Shown piece by piece: positions 8,549 through 14,815 of a stretch of 42,545 nucleotides of DNA. The DNA is from a bacterium. Lineage in GTDB: Archaea; Thermoplasmatota; Thermoplasmata; Lutacidiplasmatales; UBA184. The notes beneath the pieces were generated by a model. It was not told where the DNA came from, did no database searches, and saw only the letters and a program-made list of their open reading frames with translations. The translations under genes and the position numbers were made by a program. The DNA is taken from the NCBI GenBank assembly GCA_027309555.1, contig DAIDCO010000002.1, positions 39,179 to 81,723 on the forward strand. The letters are read 5' to 3'. Every line of letters starts with the position of its first letter. Positions within the stretch are counted from its first letter, which is position 1.

Positions 8549-8558
8549 ACCTATAAGG
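8549..8558 (-). promoter_or_regulatory. Box A of the mutS operon
   Basis: Reading on the minus strand, CCTTATAGG lies about 29 bases before ATG 8524, the right distance for a leaderless transcript. Confidence 0.55.
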
Positions 8559-8589
8559 CTCCTCGGGCGGTCGGTGCCCCGGCGAGAGC

Positions 8590-8672
8590 GCTGAGGGGGA
8601 GATTCGAACTCCCGTGGCGAGATCGCCACCAGCTTTCAAGGCTGGCGCCTTGCCGGGCTAGGCTACCTCAGC
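8590..8672 (-). tRNA. tRNA-Ser(TGA)
   Basis: The acceptor GCTGAGG pairs with CCTCAGC. The anticodon stem CCAGC/GCTGG encloses loop CTTGAAA with anticodon TGA. The long variable arm TGGCGATCTCGCCA marks a class II tRNA, and the T-arm is GGGAG-TTCGAAT-CTCCC. The discriminator base is G at 8589, as usual for archaeal Ser tRNAs. CCA is not encoded. No intron is seen. Confidence 0.97.
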
Positions 8673-8697
8673 ACGGCGCCGGAAGCGGGTTCGCGCC

Positions 8698-8706
8698 GAA
8701 TAAACC
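8698..8706 (-). promoter_or_regulatory. Box A of tRNA-Ser
   Basis: GGTTTATTC on the minus strand lies about 30 bases before the tRNA 5' end, so tRNA-Ser seems to have its own promoter between the two tRNA genes. Confidence 0.5.
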
Positions 8707-8737
8707 CTCGCCCCCGGCGGCCCGCGGGTCGGGGCAT

Positions 8738-8839
8738 GCAGGTGCCGGGAGATTCGCGGGGGACCCCGAAGGGTCCCGCCGATTCGAACCCGGGTGGTCA
8801 GCTTGGAGGGCTGACATCCTACCACTAGATTACACCTGC
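8738..8839 (-). tRNA. tRNA-Gly(TCC) with a T-loop intron
   Basis: Acceptor GCAGGTG pairs perfectly with CACCTGC. The D-arm TAGTGGTAGGA is typical of glycine tRNAs. Anticodon stem TCAGC/GCTGA encloses the loop CCTCCAA, giving anticodon TCC; base 33 is C, not the nearly universal U. The T-stem is CCGGG/CCCGG, but 32 extra bases split the T-loop. With them removed the arm reads CCGGG-TTCGAAT-CCCGG, a perfect T-arm. The discriminator is A (8737), and CCA is not encoded. It lies just downstream of, and may share a promoter region with, the 3' end of the Cgi121 gene. Ordinary tRNA gene finders set for anticodon-loop introns could miss or misfold it. Confidence 0.93.
8751..8782 (-). other. Non-canonical archaeal tRNA intron (position 59/60)
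   Basis: A 32-nt intron. In the precursor, exon bases T54-G57 (TTCG) pair with CGAA near the intron 3' end, forming a 4-bp helix. This helix is flanked by 3-nt bulges, AAT on the 5' side and TCT on the 3' side. That is the canonical bulge-helix-bulge recognised by the archaeal splicing endonuclease. Cleavage after the second base of each bulge gives a join of TTCGAA to TCCCGG, the exact mature T-arm. The intron interior folds as a ten-pair stem with one bulged C and a TTCG tetraloop. Shifting the borders by one or two bases gives the same mature RNA, but only this placement fits the bulge rule. Confidence 0.9.
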
Positions 8840-8876
8840 ACGGCGCCCGCGGGCGTGCTCGGCGACCGGGCCCTGC

Positions 8877-8885
8877 GGTTAATGC
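8877..8885 (-). promoter_or_regulatory. Box A of tRNA-Gly
   Basis: GCATTAACC on the minus strand lies about 40 bases before the tRNA 5' end and overlaps the stop codon of the Cgi121 gene. Confidence 0.45.
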
Positions 8886-9442
8886 TTTTCGACCGGCGGG
8901 TGGCCGGCGGGAGACGACAGGTCGACCAGCGCCACGCGCTCGAGCACCAGGCCCTCCCATTGAGCCGGGCTGACCGCGGCCCGTTCGGCCGCGGAAATGC
9001 CGAGACGTTCCAGGGTCGCGAGCTCCACCGCGCGCGGGTAGGCGGAGGGGTCCTCGACCAGCGAGAACCGGGCCAGGAGCGCCGACGGCTCGAGCGGCCG
9101 CTCTGCGACCAGCACGAACTGCTCGGTCGCGTCCGACACGCCGGCTTTCTCGAGTGCTCGGGGCAATTGGTCGTCCCCGGCGACGTAGAGCGCTAGCTCG
9201 GCGCCCCGTTCCCGCAGGCGGGATTCGCCCCGGTGCCGCGCGCGGCCGAGGTGCGCCCACGCGGAGAACAGATGGCGCTCGCCGGCGATCGCACGGGCAT
9301 CGAATACCGCGACCAGCGCGGGGGACTCCTTGGCGAGCTCCCGCAAGGTCCGTACAATGGTCGCCGTAGTCGGGTGGCCCGGCGCCGACCGTCGTGCCCC
9401 GAGCGCCCGGAGGCCGCGCTCTTCGGGAGGTGGGAGAGGCAC
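8879..9442 (-). CDS. cgi121: KEOPS complex subunit Cgi121
   Basis: A 187-residue homologue of Cgi121/TPRKB, the KEOPS subunit that binds the tRNA 3' end and helps make N6-threonylcarbamoyladenosine at A37 of ANN-decoding tRNAs. Support: the central block ALVAVFDARAIAGERHLFSAWAHLGRA, matching the family's opening strand and helix, and GDDQLPRALEKAGVSDATEQFVLVA, matching its conserved helix-Gly-strand region. The length fits the family. I chose GTG 9442 because a perfect GGAGGT lies six bases upstream; the open frame continues into the preceding gene as non-coding sequence. It follows the MBL-hydrolase gene by 11 bases and is probably co-transcribed. Other KEOPS genes are not in the window. The call depends on motif memory, so a profile search would settle it. 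Confidence 0.72.
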   Translation of the reverse strand: MPLPPPEERGLRALGARRSAPGHPTTATIVRTLRELAKESPALVAVFDARAIAGERHLFSAWAHLGRARHRGESRLRERGAELALYVAGDDQLPRALEKAGVSDATEQFVLVAERPLEPSALLARFSLVEDPSAYPRAVELATLERLGISAAERAAVSPAQWEGLVLERVALVDLSSPAGHPPVEKH

Positions 9443-9453
9443 GGGCGACCTCC

Positions 9454-10065
9454 TCACTCGGCGAGGAAGCGGAGGAACTCCTCGCGCGTCCGGGGCTTTA
9501 GCGTATAGTTCTCCCGACGCTCCCGACCGATGGTGGAGGTGGGAGTCGACCCGTAGTCGTGGCCCGGGAGGACGACGAGCGCGTCCTCCAGAGCGAGGAG
9601 ACGGCGGTGGAGGCTCTCGTACATCTCGGACGGGTCTCCCCCGGGGAGGTCCGTTCGGCCGCATTCTCCGACGAACAGGGTGTCCCCCGTCGCGAGATGA
9701 CCTTCGAAGAGGTAGAGGACGCTGTCCTTCGTGTGCCCGGGCGTGTGCAGCACGCGGAACCGGAGCCGGCCCGAGTCGAACCCGTCCCCATCCTCGACCG
9801 AAAGATCCTGGTGGAGCGGGGCCGAGCGGTGCGCGACGACCTTGGCCCCCGTGCGGTCGCGGACGTCTTGATTGCCGGCCACGTGATCCGGGTGGCTGTG
9901 GGTGTTCAGGATGTACCGCACCTTCACCCGTCGGCGATCGATCCCCTCGAGGACGGGCTCGATGCCGAAGGACGGGTCGATGACGACACCCTCGCCGCCC
10001 TCCTCGTCCGCCACGAGGTAGGTGAAGTTGAGGTACGGGCCGACACGAAACTGGTCGAGCAGCAC
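9454..10065 (-). CDS. MBL-fold hydrolase, glyoxalase II / persulfide dioxygenase-like
   Basis: A 203-residue metallo-beta-lactamase-fold protein. The metal ligands are clear: THSHPDH (residues about 55-61), the His in LHTPGHT, Asp in ATGDTLFVGECGRTD, and the closing His in LPGHDYGS. The short length and the GRTDLPGGDPSEMYESLHRRL stretch resemble the persulfide dioxygenase (ETHE1-like) and stand-alone rhodanese-linked branch more than true glyoxalase II, which has a C-terminal glutathione-binding domain not seen here. The reaction is therefore either thioester hydrolysis or persulfide oxidation, undecided. The start is GTG 10065, with box A (GTCAAATAC) about 24 bases upstream, so the mRNA is probably leaderless and continues into the Cgi121 gene. 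Confidence 0.85.
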   Translation of the reverse strand: MLLDQFRVGPYLNFTYLVADEEGGEGVVIDPSFGIEPVLEGIDRRRVKVRYILNTHSHPDHVAGNQDVRDRTGAKVVAHRSAPLHQDLSVEDGDGFDSGRLRFRVLHTPGHTKDSVLYLFEGHLATGDTLFVGECGRTDLPGGDPSEMYESLHRRLLALEDALVVLPGHDYGSTPTSTIGRERRENYTLKPRTREEFLRFLAE

Positions 10066-10084
10066 GTCCCCACGAGCGGCGGTC

Positions 10085-10093
10085 CGTATTTGA
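10085..10093 (-). promoter_or_regulatory. Box A of the MBL hydrolase-Cgi121 operon
   Basis: GTCAAATAC on the minus strand lies about 24 bases before GTG 10065. Confidence 0.45.
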
Positions 10094-10106
10094 CCCCGGG
10101 GGGCCC

Positions 10107-11021
10107 CTAGAGCGCTCCCGCCTCGCTATCGGTCGCCCGCCGACCGCTCACGGCATCGAGCACTACACGACCATCGATCCCTTCGGCGTACCAGTACGGG
10201 ACGTAGAGCAAGACGAACGGGCCGAGTCGCAGCTCCTCCGGTGAGGGCGAGATCCGTCGAGCCTCGATGACGAGCGCCCCGCCGTGCTGCTCGGTGTGGT
10301 CGACGTGCACGGTGTGGTGTCGCCGGATCGCTTCGCGGGCGATCGGCGATGCCTCCGCTTCCCCGAACTGGGGGACGAGACGCTGGTGCGGCTCGTCGAC
10401 CTCCCCGACGAGCTCTCGGTCGAGCTCGTCCCAAACCTCCGCCCGTCGGGAGAGGGCGTTCACCGCGACGATCTGGCGCATCACCGTGCCCGGGCCCCCG
10501 TGGGGCGAAGGGGGCCGAACGCGGTACGCGGCCACGTAGAACGGCACGAGTCGCAGGATGTAGCGGGAGGCATCGATTCCCGCGATCTGTTCGGCCTCGT
10601 CGCGCCCGATCCGCGGGCGTACGGTGCGCTCGGTCTCGGAAGTGATCGTGAATGGGGGCTCGAGTGACGCTTCGGACTCAGTCGAGGCGAGCGCCTCCTC
10701 CGGACCGAGGGGCGACGGGAGGAGGAGCTCGCCCAGCGCCGGTCCGAGCGCGGACGGGTCGAGCACTTCGATCCCCCGATCGGCCGCCAGCGCCCGCGCG
10801 ACCGAGCCGGGCTCGTCGTCGTACACGATCGTCCGGTGAACGGTATCGGGCGGAAACCAGGGCTCGACCTCGGTCGGGGAGCGGACCGTGGTGACGATCA
10901 CGACCCCGCGATGGTCCCGCGCGCGGTGCGCGACGATCGCCTCGCTGCGGCGTTCGACTCGATAGCCGGCCGCCTCGAGGAGCCGGTGGAGGACCGAGGA
11001 GGGAGGAGCGGATCGAGGCAT
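10107..11021 (-). CDS. Hypothetical protein with a nuclease-like N-terminus and two similar C-terminal segments
   Basis: A 304-residue protein I do not recognise. Residues 1-100 (LLEAAGYRVERRSEAIVAHRA, GVVIVTTVRSP, TIVYDDEP, GIEVLDPSAL) have the alternating pattern of restriction-endonuclease-like or Mrr-like folds, but no convincing D/E-x-K is visible. The C-terminal part has two similar segments: YILRLVPFYVAAYRV followed by AVNALSRRAEVW, and FVLLYVPYWYAEGID followed by VVLDAVSGRRA. This suggests an internal duplication of an aromatic strand, a proline and a small hydrophobic strand. No signal peptide or membrane segment is seen. ATG 11021 is preceded by a box A-like GACATATCC (11045-11053) at leaderless distance, which favours it over upstream extensions. 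It diverges from the DUF72 gene. Confidence 0.65.
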   Translation of the reverse strand: MPRSAPPSSVLHRLLEAAGYRVERRSEAIVAHRARDHRGVVIVTTVRSPTEVEPWFPPDTVHRTIVYDDEPGSVARALAADRGIEVLDPSALGPALGELLLPSPLGPEEALASTESEASLEPPFTITSETERTVRPRIGRDEAEQIAGIDASRYILRLVPFYVAAYRVRPPSPHGGPGTVMRQIVAVNALSRRAEVWDELDRELVGEVDEPHQRLVPQFGEAEASPIAREAIRRHHTVHVDHTEQHGGALVIEARRISPSPEELRLGPFVLLYVPYWYAEGIDGRVVLDAVSGRRATDSEAGAL

Positions 11022-11129
11022 CGACGTCTCCCAGCGAGGGAGTGGGATATGTCGATTCCGTTCGTCCGGCGGTGGACGGCCCGCCGCACCGTCGAAAAGA
11101 CCGTAAGGCGAGGACGTTTCGACCCTCCT

Positions 11130-11996
11130 GTGTCCCGGTTCTGGCTCGGCTGCTCCGGGTGGTCCTACAACGACTGGGTGGGCCCGTTCTATCCGCCCGG
11201 CACCCCCCCGGGGGAGTTCCTCGAGCGATACGCCCGCGTCTTCCGGTCCGTGGAGGTCGACTCGAGCTTCTACCGCATCCCCGCTCCCACGCTCGTGCGC
11301 CGATGGTCGGAGGTCACCCCCGAGGGCTTCCGATTCGCCCTCAAGGTGCCCCGAGACGTCACCCACCCCTCGCCGGGGGAGGACGCCCAGGCCGTTCTCG
11401 ATCGGTTCCTCGAGAGCCTACGGCCCCTCCGGGAGGCCCGCAAGCTCGGTCCCGTGGTGCTCCAGTTCCCGGCGTCGTTCCAGGCTCGGGAGGCCTCCCG
11501 GCTCGAGGGGTTGCTCACCGCCGTGCCGGAGGACATCGCGCTTGCGGTCGAGCTTCGTCACGGCTCCTGGTGGACCGACCAAACCCGTCGGCTGCTCGAG
11601 ACCCGGCGGGCGGCGCTCGTCTGGTCGGTCATACCTGCTACCGAGCCGCCACCCTGGGTGACCTCCGAGTTCGTCTACGCGAGGTTCGTCGGCGACCGGG
11701 CGCTCACGCGATTCGATCGGATCCAGCGCGACCGGCGGGCCGAGCTCGCGGCGATGCGGGAGCGATTCGACCACGAGGGCCGCTCGGCGACAGCCGTCTT
11801 CGCCTATTCGAACAATCACTTCATGGGGTTCGGGCCCGGAACGACCGCCCTCCTTGCCGAGGTCCTCGGGGAGCCCCGACCCGACCTCGCCGCCGCCCAG
11901 CGAGTCCGGGGCCAGACTCGGCTCGCCGGCGGGGAGGCTCCGTTCGCGGGCAGCAATTCACCGAGGGAAGGGGATTCCCGGACGGGGTCCGATTGA
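11130..11996 (+). CDS. DUF72 (YecE-like) TIM-barrel protein
   Basis: A 288-residue member of DUF72, a TIM-barrel family of unproven biochemical function. Family hallmarks are the start FWLGCSGWSYNDWVGPFYPPG, then VEVDSSFYRIPAPTLVRRW, FALKVPRDVTH, LGPVVLQFPASF, AVELRHGSWW, the strand FVYARFVG, and the closing AVFAYSNNHFMGFGPGTTALLAEVLG, which is the conserved Asn-rich segment. I place the start at GTG 11130, as homologues begin just before the G(C/T)SGWSY strand. ATG 11049 would add 27 Arg-rich residues of poor quality, and it lies within the presumed promoter of the divergent gene. The next small gene overlaps its stop codon. Confidence 0.85.
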   Translation: MSRFWLGCSGWSYNDWVGPFYPPGTPPGEFLERYARVFRSVEVDSSFYRIPAPTLVRRWSEVTPEGFRFALKVPRDVTHPSPGEDAQAVLDRFLESLRPLREARKLGPVVLQFPASFQAREASRLEGLLTAVPEDIALAVELRHGSWWTDQTRRLLETRRAALVWSVIPATEPPPWVTSEFVYARFVGDRALTRFDRIQRDRRAELAAMRERFDHEGRSATAVFAYSNNHFMGFGPGTTALLAEVLGEPRPDLAAAQRVRGQTRLAGGEAPFAGSNSPREGDSRTGSD

Positions 11997-12292
11997 GCTC
12001 GAACATCGGGGGGAACGTTGGGCCCGGTGCCCTGCACGGGGAAACCCTGCGGGCGGAGGTCGACCGGATCCGGTCCGAGGTCTCGTACCGGTTCGGACCG
12101 GCGGGGGTCGAACGCTTCCTCGGACGCAGGTTCTTCTTGCGGTCGAACGGCCCCCTCCGGCTCGTGGTGCTCTGCGCCCCCGACGGTCGCCCGGAGCGAA
12201 TCGACCTCTCGGGCATCGTCGGTGACGCAGGCTCCTCGGGATCCCGTGCGGCTCAGGGGCCGACTTCGAGTGATCGGTCTCTGAGGTCCTGA
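11993..12292 (+). CDS. Small hypothetical protein overlapping DUF72
   Basis: A 99-residue frame starting with TTG inside ATTGAGC, overlapping the DUF72 stop TGA by three bases. The middle part (ETLRAEVDRIRSEVSYRFGPAGVERFLGRRFFLRSN, then LRLVVLCAPDGRPERIDLSGIVG) reads like a genuine protein: an amphipathic helix, then an Arg/Phe-rich turn and two strands. The C-terminal 20 residues are low in information. No family recognised. The main risk is that it is a chance open frame in GC-rich DNA. No promoter is visible, so it would depend on coupling to DUF72. Confidence 0.4.
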   Translation: MSSNIGGNVGPGALHGETLRAEVDRIRSEVSYRFGPAGVERFLGRRFFLRSNGPLRLVVLCAPDGRPERIDLSGIVGDAGSSGSRAAQGPTSSDRSLRS

Positions 12293-12450
12293 CGCGCGCC
12301 CCCACCGCTGGCGGTCATGCGTTCCGGGAGATCTCGGACGTCCCGAAGGGGCTGGTCGCCCGCACCGGTTCCGCGCGCCTTCCTTGGCCCGCGCCGTTCC
12401 CGCGTCCGACTCCCGCGCGGAGCAGTGCACGCCGCCGAAGGACGGCAATC

Positions 12451-12458
12451 CTTTTAGT
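12451..12458 (+). promoter_or_regulatory. Box A of cdc48
   Basis: CTTTTAGT lies about 30 bases before ATG 12485 in a 192-base gene-free stretch (12293-12484). A small inverted repeat, GGGGTCTAAATCCCC-like (12466-12480), lies between it and the start codon and could touch the transcription start. Nothing else is recognisable in the stretch. Confidence 0.5.
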
Positions 12459-12484
12459 CGACTCCGGGGTCTAAATCCCCGCCG

Positions 12485-14710
12485 ATGAGCGAGGCGTTCA
12501 CGCTGCGCGTGGCCGAAGCGTTCCAACAGGACATCGGACTCGGCACGGCCCGACTGGACGTGCAGACGCGTCAGCGGCTCAAGGTCGGCCTCGGGGACAT
12601 CGTGGAGATCCGGGGGCGGAAGCAGACCCCCGCGATCGTCAGCCGAGCACAACCCGACGACGAGGGGAAGGGGGTCGTCCGGATCGAGGCGGTGGTCCGC
12701 CGGAACGCGGGCGTCAGCATCGGTGACCGCGTGCAGGTGCAGCGTGTCGACTGCCCCACGGCGGACGCGATCACGATCGCACCGATCTATGCCGGGTCGG
12801 CCCGCATGGACCTCGGTCCCGGCCTCGAGAGCTTCGTCGCGAAAGCCCTCGCCCGCCGACCGTTCGTCCGCGGCGACGTTTTCGTCATTCCCGGCGTGTT
12901 TCTCATGGGTGGCTCGTTGCCGTTCATGGTCGTCTCGACGCAGCCGAAGGGCCTCGTCCAGGTGGCCCCCTCGACGCTCATCACGATCAAGGAGGAGACC
13001 GTCAGCGAGACCGAAGTCGCTGCGCCCCGGATCTCCTACGAGGACATCGGGGGGCTCAAGGAGAAGCTCGGACGAGTCCGGGAGATGATCGAGCTCCCGC
13101 TCAAGCATCCCGAACTGTTCGACCGGCTCGCGATCACTCCACCGAAAGGCGTTCTGCTGTACGGCCCGCCCGGGACCGGCAAGACGCTGATCGCGAAGGC
13201 CGTCGCGAACGAGGCCGGGGCCCACTTCATCGGGATTCAGGGACCCGAGATCATCTCGAAGTACTACGGCGAGAGCGAGAAGGAGCTGCGCGAGAAGTTC
13301 GAGGAGGCCGAGAAGAACGCGCCGAGCGTGATCTTCATCGACGAGCTCGATTCGATCGCTCCCCGCCGGGACGAGGTCGTCGGCGAAGTCGAACGACGGG
13401 TCGTGGCGCAGCTGCTCACGCTGATGGACGGGCTCTCGGGCCGGGGGAACGTCATTGTCATCGCGGCGACGAACCGCGAAGAGGCGATCGACCCGGCGCT
13501 GCGTCGACCCGGGCGCTTCGACCGCGAGATTGAGATCGGCGTGCCGACCCAGGAGGGCCGCCTCGAGATCCTCCAGATCCACACGCGGGGGATGCCGATC
13601 GAAGGGAGCGACCGAGACCGGGACCGGGTCCTGAAGGAGCTCGCCCAGCAGAGCCACGGGTTCGTCGGGGCCGACCTCTCCTCGCTCGCGCGTGAGGCGG
13701 CGATGCGGGCGCTCCGGCGGTACCTGCCCGAGATTGACTTCGACCAGCCGATCCCGTTGTCGCTGCTCGAGCGGATGAAGGTCACCGAGAACGACTTCCG
13801 AGAGGCCCTCAAGCAGATCGAACCGTCGAGCTTGCGCGACGTCGCGGTCGAGGTTCCGACGACCCACTGGGAGGAGGTCGGGGGCCTCGAGCGTGTCCGT
13901 CGTATCCTCGAGGAGTCGGTGGAGCTCCCGTTCAAGAACCCCCAGGTCTATCGCCACATTGGAATCGAGCCGCCCCGCGGAATCCTCCTGTACGGGCCCC
14001 CCGGCGTCGGGAAGACCCTGCTCGCGAAGGCCGCCGCGACGGAGAGCCAAGCGAATTTCATCTCGGTCAAGGGACCCGAGGTGATGAGCAAGTGGGTCGG
14101 CGAGAGCGAAAAGGCCGTCCGCATGATCTTCAAGAAGGCCCGCCAGGCCTCTCCCGCGATCGTCTTCATCGACGAGATCGACTCTATCGCACCCCGCCGC
14201 GGACTCCAGACCTCGAGCGGAGTGACCGAGCGGATCGTGAACCAGCTCCTCACGTCGATCGACGGGCTCGAGAGCCTCGAGCGGGTACTCGTCATCGCTG
14301 CCACGAACCGACCGGACATCGTCGATGAGGCGCTCCTCCGCACGGGCCGCTTCGACCGGCTCCTCTACGTAGAACCCCCGAGCGTGCTCGGACGCGTGGA
14401 GATCCTCAAGGTCCATACCCACAAGATGCCGCTGGCGGACGATGTCGACCTCGCGGCGCTCGCGGCCCGGACCGAGGGATTCGTCGGCAGTGACCTCGCC
14501 GCGCTCTGCCGCGAGGCGGGCCTCACCGCAATCCGGGAGAATCTGAAGGCCTCGAAGGTGACGCGGGCGCACTTCGAGGCGGCCCTGAAGCAGGTCCGGG
14601 CCTCGTGCGACGCGGAGAGCCTCAAGTTCTACGAGGAGTTCGAAAAACACCTCTCCCGGGACCGCACCGCCCGCCGGCGCGAAGCGCCGGTGGATGCGAT
14701 TTACCGATGA
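12485..14710 (+). CDS. cdc48: Cdc48/VAT-type AAA ATPase
   Basis: Hexameric unfoldase of 741 residues with the p97/VAT layout. The N-terminal double-psi barrel ([22 protein letters not shown] to about residue 90) is followed by the N-C subdomain, and then D1 and D2. D1 has Walker A GPPGTGKT at about 227-234, Walker [17 protein letters not shown] and [14 protein letters not shown]2 has Walker A GPPGVGKT at about 504-511, Walker [16 protein letters not shown] and [12 protein letters not shown]. The last three residues, Ile-Tyr-Arg, form a hydrophobic-Tyr-X tail, the motif that docks unfoldases onto the 20S proteasome. Archaeal Cdc48 is known to cooperate with 20S. A box A about 30 bases before the ATG suggests a nearly leaderless mRNA. 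A separate PAN gene occurs at 38881-40086. Confidence 0.97.
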   Translation: MSEAFTLRVAEAFQQDIGLGTARLDVQTRQRLKVGLGDIVEIRGRKQTPAIVSRAQPDDEGKGVVRIEAVVRRNAGVSIGDRVQVQRVDCPTADAITIAPIYAGSARMDLGPGLESFVAKALARRPFVRGDVFVIPGVFLMGGSLPFMVVSTQPKGLVQVAPSTLITIKEETVSETEVAAPRISYEDIGGLKEKLGRVREMIELPLKHPELFDRLAITPPKGVLLYGPPGTGKTLIAKAVANEAGAHFIGIQGPEIISKYYGESEKELREKFEEAEKNAPSVIFIDELDSIAPRRDEVVGEVERRVVAQLLTLMDGLSGRGNVIVIAATNREEAIDPALRRPGRFDREIEIGVPTQEGRLEILQIHTRGMPIEGSDRDRDRVLKELAQQSHGFVGADLSSLAREAAMRALRRYLPEIDFDQPIPLSLLERMKVTENDFREALKQIEPSSLRDVAVEVPTTHWEEVGGLERVRRILEESVELPFKNPQVYRHIGIEPPRGILLYGPPGVGKTLLAKAAATESQANFISVKGPEVMSKWVGESEKAVRMIFKKARQASPAIVFIDEIDSIAPRRGLQTSSGVTERIVNQLLTSIDGLESLERVLVIAATNRPDIVDEALLRTGRFDRLLYVEPPSVLGRVEILKVHTHKMPLADDVDLAALAARTEGFVGSDLAALCREAGLTAIRENLKASKVTRAHFEAALKQVRASCDAESLKFYEEFEKHLSRDRTARRREAPVDAIYR

Positions 14711-14752
14711 CGAGTCGCGTTGCTGACGAGACCTTCGGTCGCGGTGAAGCAA

Positions 14753-14761
14753 GCTATAAGT
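14753..14761 (+). promoter_or_regulatory. Box A of the surface-protein gene
   Basis: GCTATAAGT lies 43 bases after the cdc48 stop and about 60 bases before GTG 14816. Transcription from about 14783 would give a leader of roughly 30 bases, so starts upstream of 14783 are unlikely. Confidence 0.55.
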
Positions 14762-14815
14762 AGTGAGGCAAGGTTCGGCGCGCCGCCCCCGATAGGGGGA
14801 TACCGTACGGGAGAT

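Noticed and set aside
8525-8629. N-terminal extension of mutS
   Set aside because: It would read through tRNA-Ser and the box A, and homologues start at the chosen ATG.
8751-8782. Strong GC hairpin with a TTCG loop, considered as a terminator or mobile-element scar
   Set aside because: It lies inside a perfect tRNA and fits an intron with a bulge-helix-bulge; as a terminator it would destroy the tRNA.
12466-12480. Small GGGG/CCCC inverted repeat before cdc48, considered as an operator
   Set aside because: Four-base arms are expected by chance in DNA this GC-rich. It is mentioned only in the promoter entry.
11816-14752. Open frame of 978 codons antisense to cdc48
   Set aside because: It mirrors cdc48 codon for codon. 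GC-rich third positions remove stop codons from the complementary frame, and the translation has no recognisable domains.
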